Shown: one piece after another, positions 10,301 to 19,386 of the stretch
Numbering within the stretch: position 1 is the stretch's first letter
Layout: the number at the start of each line of letters is the position of its first letter
From: Micractinium sp. NFX-FRZ
Lineage: Eukaryota; Chlorophyta; Trebouxiophyceae; Chlorellales; Chlorellaceae
Length of the DNA stretch: 25,856 nt
Direction: 5' to 3'
NCBI GenBank assembly: GCA_029339195.1
Contig: JAPTJF010000637.1
Coordinates: forward strand, 1 to 25,856
Made by a program: the position numbers and the translations under genes
Notes under the pieces: model-generated
Seen by the model: the letters and a program-made list of their open reading frames with translations, nothing else
What the model was told of the DNA's origin: nothing
Database searches by the model: none

Positions 10301-11673
10301 CACCTGTGCTACTCGGACTTCAATGACATCATGGGAGCCATCCACGGGCTGGACGCCGACGTGCTGACCATCGAGAACAGCCGGTCCGACGACGCCATGA
10401 TCCGCGCACTGGCCGACTCGGGTGGGTGCCCTGCCCAGGGTTTCAGTTGCCCTTGTGGTACCTGTGATGTGTATATGAAGATTACAGATGCCGGTATGTG
10501 GTGTTCGTTGGTGTGACGTGCGGGATGCCGAACAGTTGAGGAGGGCCGATAAAGTGACGAATGCTGCGCGCACCGGCCGACCCAGGTGGCTGGCGAGCGC
10601 CCACGCTGGCGGTCCAATTCAGCACGCTCGATGCCAGAGGCTTGCCTGCGCGTCAGCACTGCCTACGGCCCCTGCTTCTTGCTGCGCATGCACTGGCACT
10701 CACCTCATGCACTGCCGCTCACCCATTGCACCCCTCCTGGCCTCCTCACCTGCCCGCCCGCACGCCCGCCTGCCCGCTCGTCTCCCCGCAGGCTACCCCC
10801 GCGATGTGGGGCCTGGCGTGTACGACGTCCACTCCCCCGTGGTGCCCACCGTGGACTGGATGGCCGCCAAGATCCGCACCTTCCTGCGGGTGAGGTTCCG
10901 CTCCTGGGGCGGTGGTACTCGGCCGTTCAGCAAGCCGATTGTGTGTGTATGGGCACGGGTGCTTCTCAGTAAATGGCTGCCAAGATCCGCACCTTCCTGC
11001 GGGCGAGCGCACTTGCTGGGGGCGGTAGCAGATGCCCTGCGGGGCTCAGACGTCCGGGTGCAGCGAGGGTCTTTGCACAACACATGTTTGTTTTGGGAGG
11101 CTCTCTCTTAAAGGGCCCTCCATGCTGCCAGGTGGGCGCGCCCCGTCCTCCTCCCCTGACGTGGCGCCCACTCCATACCCCTCCCCCCCGCCCACTGCAG
11201 TCTGGCCTGCTGGGCGGCGACGCCACGCGCATCCACGTGAACCCGGACTGCGGCCTGAAGACGCGCAAGTGAGTCCTCCTGCAGGGGTCGCAAGGGCTGG
11301 CTGCTTTTGTGTGATGCTGCCACCTGCCGGCCCGCGCTTGGCCGCTTGCTGGCCCAGCGCTCTCCACCCGCGCTGGCGCTTCTCTGGGCTTTCTGAGTGC
11401 GCACCCATCATGACCTGGAGTGTGTATGTCTCTCTCTCTTCTCATCTCTGCCACTGCAGGTGGGAGGAGGTGATTCCGTCGCTGCGCAACATGGTGGAAG
11501 CCGCCCGGCTGGTGCGCGCTGAGCTGGCGGGCGCTGAGCTGGCGCGCGGCGCCGTGGCCGCAGAGCCCGCCACCCCCACCGGCGCCGCCCCGGCGGGCTC
11601 TGACGCCCCGTCGGCCCCCGCCCTGAACGGCAAGCGTGGCCCCGCCTGCGGCTGCTGCGTGCCCGGCGCGTGA
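1361..11673 (+). CDS. METE: METE, cobalamin-independent methionine synthase (21 exons)
   Basis: Transfers methyl from 5-methyltetrahydropteroyl-triglutamate to homocysteine, making methionine without B12; probably cytosolic, since the protein opens directly with the family N-terminus and has no transit peptide. Exons: 1361-1403, 1757-1968, 2265-2397, 2729-2818, 3090-3214, 4345-4471, 5265-5333, 5805-5860, 6269-6391, 6849-7111, 7473-7580, 7881-7962, 8153-8225, 8453-8529, 8785-8854, 9169-9299, 9622-9741, 10292-10421, 10792-10889, 11201-11268, 11460-11673 (2412 nt, 803 aa). Zinc ligands H638, C640, E662 and C727 are present, with catalytic H691. Homocysteine/folate residues I428-S430, E481, W558 and D596 also match; all but C727 equal E. 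coli numbering minus 3, which strongly supports the splice model. Introns 9 and 16 start with GC. The last ~50 residues are an unusual Ala/Pro-rich tail ending [11 protein letters not shown]. Chlamydomonas METE is known to be repressed by B12; no such element is identified here. Confidence 0.96.
3393..3472 (+). repeat. two tandem ~38-base units in METE intron 5
   Basis: The phrase gggtaatgtgttatcggttga occurs twice in direct tandem with few differences around it (about 3402 and 3440). This is a simple intronic tandem duplication. Confidence 0.8.
3598..3667 (+). tRNA. tRNA-like cloverleaf in METE intron 5 (possible tRNA-Lys(CTT), probably a pseudogene)
   Basis: The 70 bases fold as a tRNA. 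The acceptor stem 3598-3604/3660-3666 has six Watson-Crick pairs plus one T-G. The D arm is GCT/AGC with an 8-base loop containing GG. The anticodon stem is CCCTG/CAGGG, the variable loop 5 bases, and the T stem GGTGG/CCACC carries the perfect loop TTCGAAT. The internal promoter boxes match: A box TGGCTGACTGG (one mismatch) and B box GGTTCGAATCC (exact). The anticodon loop has only 6 bases (TCTTAC), one short; with the first T as U33 the anticodon reads CTT (Lys). No run of four Ts follows until about 3828, so Pol III termination is doubtful. It could be a tRNA pseudogene or a tRNA-derived SINE remnant. Confidence 0.45.
3697..3724 (+). repeat. CTG trinucleotide repeat in METE intron 5
   Basis: Nine consecutive CTG units lie about 30 bases after the tRNA-like sequence. 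It is intronic, so it has no coding effect. Confidence 0.85.
5058..5178 (+). repeat. two decayed copies of METE exon 7 in intron 6
   Basis: Copy 1 (5058-5125) follows a gcag acceptor-like site and aligns to exon 7 (5265-5333) without indels over most of its length. Its translation, [18 protein letters not shown] then FPGVP, matches the exon's [18 protein letters not shown] then FLGVP at about 12 of 23 positions, but the donor GT is lost. Copy 2 (5152-5178) repeats the exon's start, sharing the 18 bases CGCTGGCTGGTGGAGCTG exactly. They look like non-functional tandem exon duplicates. Confidence 0.75.
5971..6014 (+). repeat. copy of the exon 8 donor region in METE intron 8
   Basis: The donor junction of exon 8 (gcaggtgggctgcatggagg, from 5857) recurs about 113 bases on with few changes, including the downstream gggcttgc and gggaggca words. 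A second potential GTGGGC donor therefore sits inside the intron. Confidence 0.75.
6640..6768 (+). repeat. copy of the exon 10 acceptor region in METE intron 9
   Basis: The true exon 10 start (6849) and its upstream tract are pre-echoed. A cag acceptor at 6733-6735 is followed by acctccacctccctgcagc, identical to exon 10, then ctgccttac where the exon has acctgccctac. The upstream word caacccacactc is also duplicated (about 6660 and 6797). The decoy acceptor is intact but continues out of register after a 2-base gap. Confidence 0.8.
7628..7790 (+). repeat. tandem duplication in METE intron 11 with GCCT runs
   Basis: Two related units of roughly 80 bases (from about 7628 and 7705) share the order ctgcctg..ggcgt.ct.cttgc.tgg..acctggctg.gcgg.ccctg, each leading into a run of (GCCT)n. 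This is intronic and non-coding. Confidence 0.7.
8871..8985 (+). repeat. tandem duplication in METE intron 15
   Basis: The phrase gcgggcgatcaagccat and its flanking gtgaggag occur twice, at about 8871-8925 and 8939-8985. It begins just after the intron 15 donor and repeats a GTGAGG-like site. Confidence 0.7.
9814..9868 (+). repeat. copy of the exon 17 donor region in METE intron 17
   Basis: The exon 17 end plus intron start (from 9734: aggtgcaggtgcgcattgtg) is repeated about 80 bases on as aggtgcaggtgatcttcgtt. The similar continuation ttggctg.tgttg.tgaca..gcctg.c.tgt follows in both copies, so a second plausible donor exists. Confidence 0.75.
10141..10184 (+). repeat. decayed copy of the METE exon 18 start (zinc-site exon) in intron 17
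   Basis: After an intact acceptor (ttccctag, ending at 10140), 34 of 44 bases match the start of exon 18 (10292 onward). It reads [14 protein letters not shown] where the real exon reads [14 protein letters not shown]. The zinc-binding His and Cys codons are retained, but no donor follows in frame. Confidence 0.8.
10973..11002 (+). repeat. near-identical copy of the exon 19 3' end in METE intron 19
   Basis: These 30 bases encode [10 protein letters not shown] and match 10860-10889, the last ten codons of exon 19, at 29 of 30 positions. The real donor GTGAGG is replaced by GCGAGC. An acceptor-like ttctcag ends at 10969, and the first codon after it, in the exon 19 phase, is TAA. This is the youngest-looking duplicate in the window. 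Confidence 0.9.
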
Positions 11674-11726
11674 GCTGAAGCAATGACGGTGCTGTGCTAG
11701 CCCCGCTGAGCGAGCCGGAGCCAGCA

Positions 11727-11784
<58 letters not shown>
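11727..11784 (+). repeat. (CCGGAG)n hexanucleotide repeat in METE 3' UTR
   Basis: Nearly ten perfect CCGGAG units lie 53 bases after the METE stop codon, with imperfect units just before. In one + frame they would read (Pro-Glu)n, but no gene model uses that frame. Confidence 0.9.
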
Positions 11785-12006
11785 TGCACCCGCTGCAGTT
11801 CCCAGTGTGCCCCTGCAGTTCCCAGTGTGCCGGATGCTGCACTGCACCAATGGCTGCTCTCCGCTGCCTAGCGGAGAGCCTGCCCACACGCCGACGACGT
11901 TCCCGTATGCACAGCCTGTGCCTGCCCGCCTTCCGCTGCTGGGCCCCCTTTCAAGATTCGTCGCATGTTTCACTAGCGTAAAGACACTTTCTTGCCACCT
12001 TTTTTT

Positions 12007-12011
12007 TGTAA
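12007..12011 (+). terminator. putative METE polyadenylation signal TGTAA
   Basis: TGTAA, the usual polyadenylation signal of chlorophyte algae, follows a T-run about 335 bases after the METE stop. A cleavage site about 10-20 bases downstream is expected. Confidence 0.6.
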
Positions 12012-12368
12012 CGATTTCGGGGAAGCTACACGCAGTTTGTTGTGGTGCAACCGGTGGGGCATGCCAGCTCGCCCATGCTGCCCGCTCGGCAGCCCGCCCG
12101 CTCGGCAGCTCAAGGCACGGCAGGGCGCAGGCAGGCGCAAGCTGCGCATCTTGTGTTCCTGTCTTGCGTGGAAGAAGACACAAACGAGATTGTGAGCGGC
12201 GTGCCCAGCAGGCTCACTCAAGGCTCAATGCGCCAGGCGGGCCGCCCCGCTGGCGGGCGGCACCAATTTCCTATGGGAGAGCGACGCAACGGCCGAGGCG
12301 CGCATCGCACTGCAGGCCACGCAGCCTGAATTTTGTCCGTAGGGCCTTGGCGTCGCAATCGGGGCGCT

Positions 12369-14564
12369 ATGCCGAAGCCGCGCGCAGGCAAGGCGGCCGC
12401 TGGCCATTCCTACTTTGCAGTCAGCCCCTGGCAGGACAAAGCGGCCGAGGTTCCCGATGGTGCGGCGCCCGCGGAGTACAGCGAGGTCGAGCTCCTGGTT
12501 GTGGGCGGGAGCGGGAGCGGGAGCGGCGGCGGCGGCGGCTTGCACCCAGCAGGAAGCTCGGTTGAGACAGCCTCTGCCGGTGGTGTGGCAGCAGATGCAA
12601 TGCTAGTCGAGCCAGCAATCCCAGGGAAGGCAGCACCTGCCGCCGTTCGGGCGGGGCAGCCCGTGGCGGGAACGCTGCCGGCCGCGCAGGCAGCGGCAGT
12701 AGGAGCGGCAGCGGCGGCTCCGCCTGAGGGGGAAGGGTGGCATGCCAAGAAGCGGAAGACTGCGGAGGATGAGGACGACCAGGCGGCAGAGGTGATGGCA
12801 GGATCGTCATGCCCGCTCCCCGCCAGGGGCACAGCGGGGGATGGGTCCGACGCTGCAGCAGCGGCGGAGCAGCAGCAGGCAGCGCAGGAGGGTCAGGTGG
12901 AGCTAGAAGGGACTGCCTACCTGGCACTGCTGCCCAACGGCAACATCACAGGTGTGTGTGGGTGTTTGGTTGGCGAGGGCTCGTGTAGTTGTGGCACGGC
13001 ACGCGCCAAGGCGGCAAGGCGGGGCGAAAAGCGACAGGGCAAGGTGACAGCCTGCATGCCACAGCCTGTATGCACGCTCTACGGCAGTCGCGCAGCGCTG
13101 CAGCACCCCACACAGCGCCTCTGCAGCAGGCCGTCACGGGACCTGGGAAGACTGTACGCGCCTGCTCCCACATCCTGGCTTTGTTGTGCCCCCCTGCGTC
13201 CCCCTTTACTTCAGGCCACCTCATGTGCAGCCCCTCTGCCTTCACCCGCCGCCGCTCGTTTGGGCTGATGGGCGAAGTTATGGTGGCCGGCAGGGAGTGC
13301 ACGCGGGACGCAGGTGCGAGGGGCAGGCACTGTGGGGTTGGCGGCTGGCAGGGCTCTCCAGCTGGAGTGCCATTCATGCCGTGATCAGCGGGCAGGCAGG
13401 CAGCCCTGGTGCTGGCACCCCCTCAGCCCACCCCGCACTCACGCACTTCACTCAAGCCCCAACCTTGCCACCTCCACCAGTGCCGCTGCCGTCGCTGCTG
13501 CTGATGCTGAATCTAGTGGCAATACTGTTGGGAACACATGAAACTCACCCCGCTCTCTCACCGGCCAGCCCTCGACCCCCTGACCTAGCCTGCCACCCAC
13601 CTACCCACCCCCGACCCCTGCAGACTGGGGCGTGCTGCGCATGACGCTCATCAACTTTGGCGCCGGGGGAGGGGGCAGCGGGGGCAGCGGGGGCGGCGGC
13701 CACGAGGTGTCCTTCCTTGCTGAGCAGACCGAGGGGGATGCGATGCGCCTCAGGTGCGGGAGGGGAGCCGAGGGTGGGCTGCGTGTGCTGTCAGTGGGGG
13801 CATGGTGGAGTGGGGCATAGTGGAGTGTGAGTGCCGTGGTTGGGTGCAGTTGAACCAGCCTGCGGCAAGCAAGTGCGACCCCAGCGCGTGGGCTGTGCGG
13901 GCAAGCGGTGCGGGTGGCAGGCTGAGGGCTGTGCAATCGCACGCACCAGCGCACTCTTTTCAGCGCTGGATATACCCCTGTGCTCGTGCCCACATGTCCG
14001 TCCACGCTCCCCAGGTCATGTCTCACCCCCACCCGCCCACTTTCCCCAAGCCTGCGATCGCAGCATCGTGCCTCTACCAGCCAATGCTCTGCACCATCCA
14101 AAACCGTGCTGTTCTTTGTTGCGTGCAGGGCGCCGGTTCCCTGGCAGGGTCTTGAGCTAGAAGACCTGCCCTCCCTGGACGCCACCTGCAGCTGCACCAG
14201 CAGCAGCGGCCTCACGCTTGCCTTCCGCTGTGAGCAGCTGCTGACGGGGCCGGCGGGTGAAGCGCTGCTGCAGCGCCTGCAGCCCAGCCTGGCGGGGCGG
14301 GGCGCGCTGCTCAATGTGGGGCAGATGAGCGTGTCGCTGCCGGGAGAGGCGGCTGCTGAGCTGCTGGGTGGTGCACAGCAGGGACCACAGCGTGCACAGC
14401 AGGGGCAGCAGCGCCCGCCGGCCGGCAGCCCCCATGCCGCCCAGGGGCAGGCGACGCCGCCGCTGGGCAAGCAGCAGCCGTCGCAGCAGCAGCGCAGGGT
14501 CACTGGGCCGGCCAGCGGCGGCGGCTCTGGGCGGGTGGTGCGCGACACACCAGATGACTGGTAG
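12369..14564 (+). CDS. unrecognised, probably nuclear protein (4 exons, 415 aa)
   Basis: Exons 12369-12951, 13215-13313, 13624-13753 and 14129-14564 join in phase (1248 nt). The 33-codon second exon is phase 1 on both sides and reads HLMCSPSAFTRRRSFGLMG then EVMVAGRECTRDA. The N-terminal 180 residues are mostly low complexity (Gly/Ala/Gln) with a basic patch KKRK at 127-130 followed by an acidic run, a plausible nuclear localisation signal. The middle (about 180-330) looks folded, with YLALLPNGNITG, DWGVLRMTLINFG, a Gly/Ser linker and LTLAFRCEQLL. The C-terminus is Gln/Pro-rich and ends VVRDTPDDW. I cannot assign a family. The start is the first ATG with coding sequence after it; a longer in-frame opening lacks an ATG. 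Confidence 0.7.
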
Positions 14565-15044
14565 GGTGGGGCCCATCCCAGGTCTTTGCCCACCCACCCA
14601 CAATCAATTACATGTTTAAGTCCACGGGGAGCCAGCAGCGGTCTCATGGGACAGAGTAGGGGGAGAGCAATTTGTAGCTTGACCCACAGCAGTCGGCACA
14701 GGCCGACCGCCAACGGGACCCCTTGCACAGACCCTTGCTTCTATTGCATGCATGCTCGCTCCCTGCTTCGACTGTGCAGCACTCACACAAACTTGCACCC
14801 GGTCTCAGCAATGCAACACCGACCGATGAAGGCACAGCCAGCCCAGAGAGCAGTGGTGCACGTGCGGCAGCGGCGGCGGTGGCAGCAAGGAGGGCAGCAC
14901 TGGCAGTGGATGGGCCGGCGGTAGACGCGGTAGCAGCGGCAGCAGCCCGGGCACGGGGCCTCTCTCAACACGCATCTGCATCTGACAAAATGCCAGCTGC
15001 AGTGGGCTGGCGCCCAGCTGGCAGCAGCCAGCGGCTGCCTGGAA
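14565..15044. other. short intergenic region; likely 5' exon(s) of the MYND gene
   Basis: This lies between the stop of the previous gene and the first usable ATG of the MYND gene. Positions about 14810-14920 look coding in one frame (ATPTDEGTASPESSG, then Ala/Arg-rich) with no ATG. The frame used downstream looks coding from about 14997. A 76- or 82-base intron (GT at 14921, CAG ending at 14996 or 15002) would join the two frames correctly. Confidence 0.4.
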
Positions 15045-18000
15045 ATGCTGACGACGTGCGGCGGGGACAGCCTGTGGGCATGTGCCGCCCGCGTGTTCAG
15101 CCCAGCAGACACGCCCCGCTGGCTGGCAGAGGTGGCGGCGGTCCTCGCGGAAGCAGCACAGGCAGCGCATGGTGAGTTAGTGCACACTGCTGCACTGCCC
15201 ACCCCCCTGCAGCTTCCTGCCTGCGTCACCGCCAGCTTGCTGCCCCCAGTGCCGCAGCTTCTGGCACTCCCTTGGGCACGGCTGCTGTGGCAGTGTGCGA
15301 GCAAGCAGGTGGTGCTCATGCCAGCTCCTCCTAACCACGTGTGCCGCAGGTGTAGGAGTGAGCGATTATAGGATGTTGACGTCTGCGCTTCACACGCTGC
15401 TGTACGTCCGAGCTGAGCAGACGAGTCAGATGCAGGCGGTGGTGGCGGCCGATGCCGGCCTGCAGCGCAGCCTGGTGCAGCTGCTGGCAGGGCAGGTGCT
15501 GCCTTGGGTGCTGGCGCAGCTGGCTGAGGCAGCGCGGCAAGTAGCAGCAGAAGCTGCAGCAGATGCGGCAGGAGCAGCGGCAGCAGAGGCAGCAGCAGCA
15601 GCAGCAGCGAGGACAGCAGCGGTCCACACCCGGACGCACGTGCTTCGGATCCTGTGCTGGGCTGCCACGCTGGGGGCGCGCTGCCTGCACGCTGGCCTGC
15701 AGCAGCACCTGCGCGATGCGCAGCGGCAGGCAGCGCTGCGGCAGCTGGCGGAGCAGCTGGTGGATGCGGTGCCCGCAGCCTGCCCAGAAGCGCAGCGTGA
15801 CGTCATCTTCTGCTCTGCATGGACCGCAGCGCTCGCGCTGCTTCAGCATGTCGCCGATGCGGTTGCCTGGCAGCGGCCCGCACCCAGCAGCAGCGCACTT
15901 TCTACCGCGCAGCGCTCCGCCTCCTGGGTGTTCATTCGGCAGCTGCCCATCCTGGCGGGGGCGGTGCGGGCGGCACATGCCGGCAACCCACGGACCTTCA
16001 CAGACCTCTGCTCCTGCGTGACGCAAGGGCTTGCCAGCCAGGCTTGCGACTCCCTACAAGAGAGCGTCAGCAGGCGGGAGGACGCCCTGGCGATGCTCAC
16101 CGCCGTCGACGCCGGCCTGCGCCTGCTGCCGCTGCTGCTGCGGGTCGGGGCGGCGGCAGCGGATCTGGACGGCGTGCCGCAGCACAGCACGGATGACGCG
16201 CCGCAGAGGGGCCGCGGCAGAGGCGGCCTGGCTGCAGTCACTGTCGTCCTGCTCTACGCGAGTGGCTACAGGTTGGTCAGCTGGGTGAAGGAGGTGGAGG
16301 AGGCATTCGCTGCCGGTGCCGGCGCCAGCGAGGCAGCAGGCATGCGAGTGGAAGAGCTGGCAGAGGTGACGGCGGCCTCGCGCCAGGTGGCGGTGACAGC
16401 CTGCCGCCTGGCGTGCTGGGCAGCGGAGCGGCAGGTGGTACTGCCGGTGGAACTGCTCCGCAACCCTGCCCTCCTGCTCAGGGGGGTGCGGCGCGCGGCT
16501 GCGTTCAGCAAGGGTCTGCACAACGCGCTCAGCAGCGCCTACGAGGGTCTCCCAGCAGAGAAGCTGGCGGTTGAAAGGTGGGTGCCGCTGCTGCGCCCGC
16601 ATCCGCCAGCCGCCGCAGCCGTGGAGTGGCCTGTCCCGCACCCTCTCTGCCGCACACACATCAAGGGTTCAGCTGCCCTTGCTATGCAGCAGCTGCACAG
16701 CAGGAGCTGCCCTCTGCCTGCGTGCCGGCAGCTGCCTGATGTGGCACCGCGGCGAGGGCACGGCGTGCCTCACCCTGCTGCCGCTGCACGCGTGCCTGCC
16801 CCTTGCAGGCAGCGCACCGCGGTGCTGGCTGCGCTCACAGAGGCGTTCATTGTGATGTGCCCCGATGACGGTAGCACCCCAATCGAGCCCCTTTCCGTGC
16901 CTGCCCACGAAGCCGCCTCTGAGCTGGCAGTGGTCATCGGCTTTGGCCCGCCCTGCCTGCACACGCTGCACCCTGAGCTGCTGCCCCAGCTGGCGAGGCA
17001 TGCCGCGGCAGCGGTGAGCTCTGCGCACATGTTGGGTGCTCCCTACAGCTGCCCAGCATGCCGCCCACATGGCACCACAGTCACGAGGAGGCGTCACACG
17101 AGGGAGATAACTGCCAATTGCGCTGTTCCTACCACCACCACAAGCTTGCTGGGGCTGCCTGTGTTGGCTCACCCCGGGTGCCTCTTCCTCTCCCCGCCCT
17201 TGCCTGCACAGCTGGCGGAGGGGGAGCTCACCCCTGGCAAGGCTTATGCATTGGCAGCTGACCTGCTGAGGCAGGCCAGCTCGTGGCCCAAAGTGGTTGC
17301 GGGTTTCGTAGAGCTCGGCTTGATGCAGCTGCTGCTGGAGCTGCCTGCAAGGCTCGGGGCCTCGGGCCTGGCGGCGGCTGACGAGGAGCAGGTGCTTGGT
17401 GCAGGGCATGCTTGGTACAGGGGGAGGGGAGGACCTTCTGTCCTGCTGTGGCTGGCCAATGCATGGGCTGTTTGGTGATGGCCGGTGCTGCCGGCATGTT
17501 TTGGCCGGTGGCAGCGCCAGCTTAAGCCTAGCACCTTTGGTTGCCCGCCCGCTGCGAGGCCCCCCGCCTGCCTGCAGGTCGTTTGGCTGGGACAGCTTGC
17601 GCTCGAGGCGGTTCAGGCTGTGTATTACGAGGCACAGGCAATGGCTGATGATGCTGATGGGGAGAGCGATGCCGCGCGTCGGTGCGCTGAGCTGGCGGCG
17701 CATGAGCTGGTTTGGCTGTCGGGCAACATCCGGCCGGGCGACTTGCAGACGGCCCTGGCGCAGCTCAGCCTGCTGCGGGAGAGGCTGCCGCAGCTGACCG
17801 CAGCAGCCCGCCTGCTGCAGCAGGCCTGGGAGCCGAGCGAGCAGGCGGAGCAGGCCGCGGCACGGCTAGAGGTGGGACAAGCCGCCGCCACCCGCTGCTG
17901 CACGTACCTGCGCTGCCCCAACCTGGGCGCGCCCGGCGGCCCGGATGTGGGGCAGCAGCGTGGCAGCAAGCGCTGCGGTGGCTGCGGCATGGCCCGGTAC

Positions 18001-18099
18001 TGCTCCACTGCCTGCTCGCACGCTGACTGGCGGCTGGGGCACCGGCGCGTGTGCAAAGCGCTGGCAGCGGAGCGGGAGGGGCAGCAGGAGGCGCAGTAG
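15045..18099 (+). CDS. MYND zinc-finger protein with long Ala-rich helical region
   Basis: Exons 15045-15171, 15350-16577, 16809-17013, 17212-17391 and 17578-18099 give at least 753 aa from ATG 15045. In-frame coding character upstream (LQWAGAQLAAASGCLE) suggests the true start is further left. Residues 1-680 are Ala/Leu-rich helical segments, possibly alpha-solenoid-like, with poly-Ala near 110-130. Residues 687-739 form a MYND finger: C688-x4-C693, C713-x2-C716, C722-x3-C726, H735-x3-C739, including RYCSTAC and GHRRVC. MYND fingers are usually protein-interaction modules. Such Ala-rich, MYND-ended proteins are, to my knowledge, a large lineage-expanded and uncharacterised group in green algae. 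No SET domain is visible, so methyltransferase activity is not suggested. Introns 16578-16808 and 17014-17211 are multiples of three without in-frame stops. Confidence 0.8.
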
Positions 18100-18188
18100 G
18101 GTGCATGCGGGCATGGCACTACCGTGGTCAAAGTAACAGTGCACATTGTTTTAAAATGTGTTGGTTGTTTTGCACGTCTTACGTTGCC

Positions 18189-18193
18189 TGTAA
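18189..18193 (+). terminator. putative polyadenylation signal TGTAA of the MYND gene
   Basis: TGTAA lies 90 bases after the TAG stop at 18097-18099, a suitable place for a chlorophyte poly(A) signal. Confidence 0.6.
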
Positions 18194-18382
18194 GTTGCCT
18201 TGGGGGTGCACTCTCCCCAGGAGCGCTGCTGCCAGCCGGTGGGGAGCGCCGCGAGTGCGTACCGGTAGCCGCAGTACCACCCTCCTCAGGCTGGTCAGAG
18301 GCATGGGCATCCTGATAGGCTGAGCCAGGGCACTGTGCACTGGTCACTGATGTGTGAGGGGCTTTTGCATGTGTTCAACAAA

Positions 18383-19353
18383 ATGGAGCTGGAGGAACTG
18401 TTTGGTGCGGCGGGAGCGCGCGGCGGCAGTCCCGCGGTCCCGCCGCAAGGGCATGAGCAAGACTGGGCATGCCGCCGCTTGGTCGTCTGCAGGTGCTTGG
18501 GTTTAACTCTAGCCAACTCTAGCCGCGCAGAAGCGAGCTGGAGGGCACCGGGGGGCCTCACCCCGGTGAGACCGAGCACTTTTCGGCAGGACCGTGTGCT
18601 GGTTCCCTTCCCGGTGGAAGGTGCGGGGATGGTAGCGCCCGGCCGCGCCCTCCCGCCCGCAGAAGCACGGCAGATGACACACTGGGAGCGTGAGGAGCCC
18701 TGGTGTGCTCACACTTGAACAGCGGCCGCGACGGCTGCCAGGCAAGCGAGGTTGGTTGGCCCCGTGGTGTAGGTGTGCGGTTAGCGGCTGCCCTTCTCAC
18801 AGGCGGGCTCCGGGAGGCTCAAGGCGGGTGGCGCACGTGCCCTGGCCTCAGCCGTGGCCAAAACCGGCAGGTGATTGCCGGCCCTCCGGGCCCCCCCTCC
18901 CTCCCCTGCAGGCCTTCACTCGCTGGTCCAAGCCCTGGCAGCGTCCTGCTGGCGGGGAGCATGGCGCTGGTGAGAACCGGCAGCACAGGACGGCCTGACG
19001 AGTACCAGCGGCAAGCGGCGGCTGCCGCCAGCTTCCCTCACCCTGCGCTGCGCGGACTTCAAGTCAAGCCAGCCTGCGCCGGTGCAGCAGCTCGAGAGAG
19101 CAGCATGCAGGGAGGCAGGAGCGACGTGGGCACGCCAGCAGGGCAGGAGGGCAGCCCGCTGTTGAAGGCACCTGGCGCTGCGGCCACCGCCAGGGGCGCC
19201 CCGGGCGCTGGCGCATTCTCAGGCGGCGCCCCACGCCGGCACTCGCACCTGGGTGCACTAGACGCGCTGGTGCTAGTTGCGGAGGTCGCGCTGCTGGCGG
19301 GGCACCAGAAACCACAAGGTAAGCCCCGCTGCCAGGCGTGCAAGCATGCGTGC

Positions 19354-19386
<33 letters not shown>

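Larger units (their letters stand above)
11674..12368. other. METE 3' UTR and promoter region of the next gene
   Basis: Up to the TGTAA signal this is METE 3' UTR. The remaining ~350 bases separate it from the next start codon and must hold that gene's promoter. No distinct element is recognised. Confidence 0.5.

Noticed and set aside
11694..11981. Possible Pro-Glu repeat protein after METE
   Set aside because: It is produced by the hexanucleotide repeat only, lies in the METE 3' UTR, and has no ATG context or splice partner.
10966..12183. 405-codon open frame on the - strand
   Set aside because: It lies antisense to METE exons 20-21 and the (CCGGAG)n repeat, giving a Pro-Ala-rich product with no domain. 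It is an artefact of high GC.
13754..14128. Possible further exon in the orphan gene's third intron
   Set aside because: The flanking exons already join in phase, and no stop-free stretch with both splice sites and coding character was found.
16669..17703. 344-codon - strand open frame opposite the MYND gene
   Set aside because: It is low-complexity shadow coding with no motif, while the + strand has a phased, spliced MYND model.
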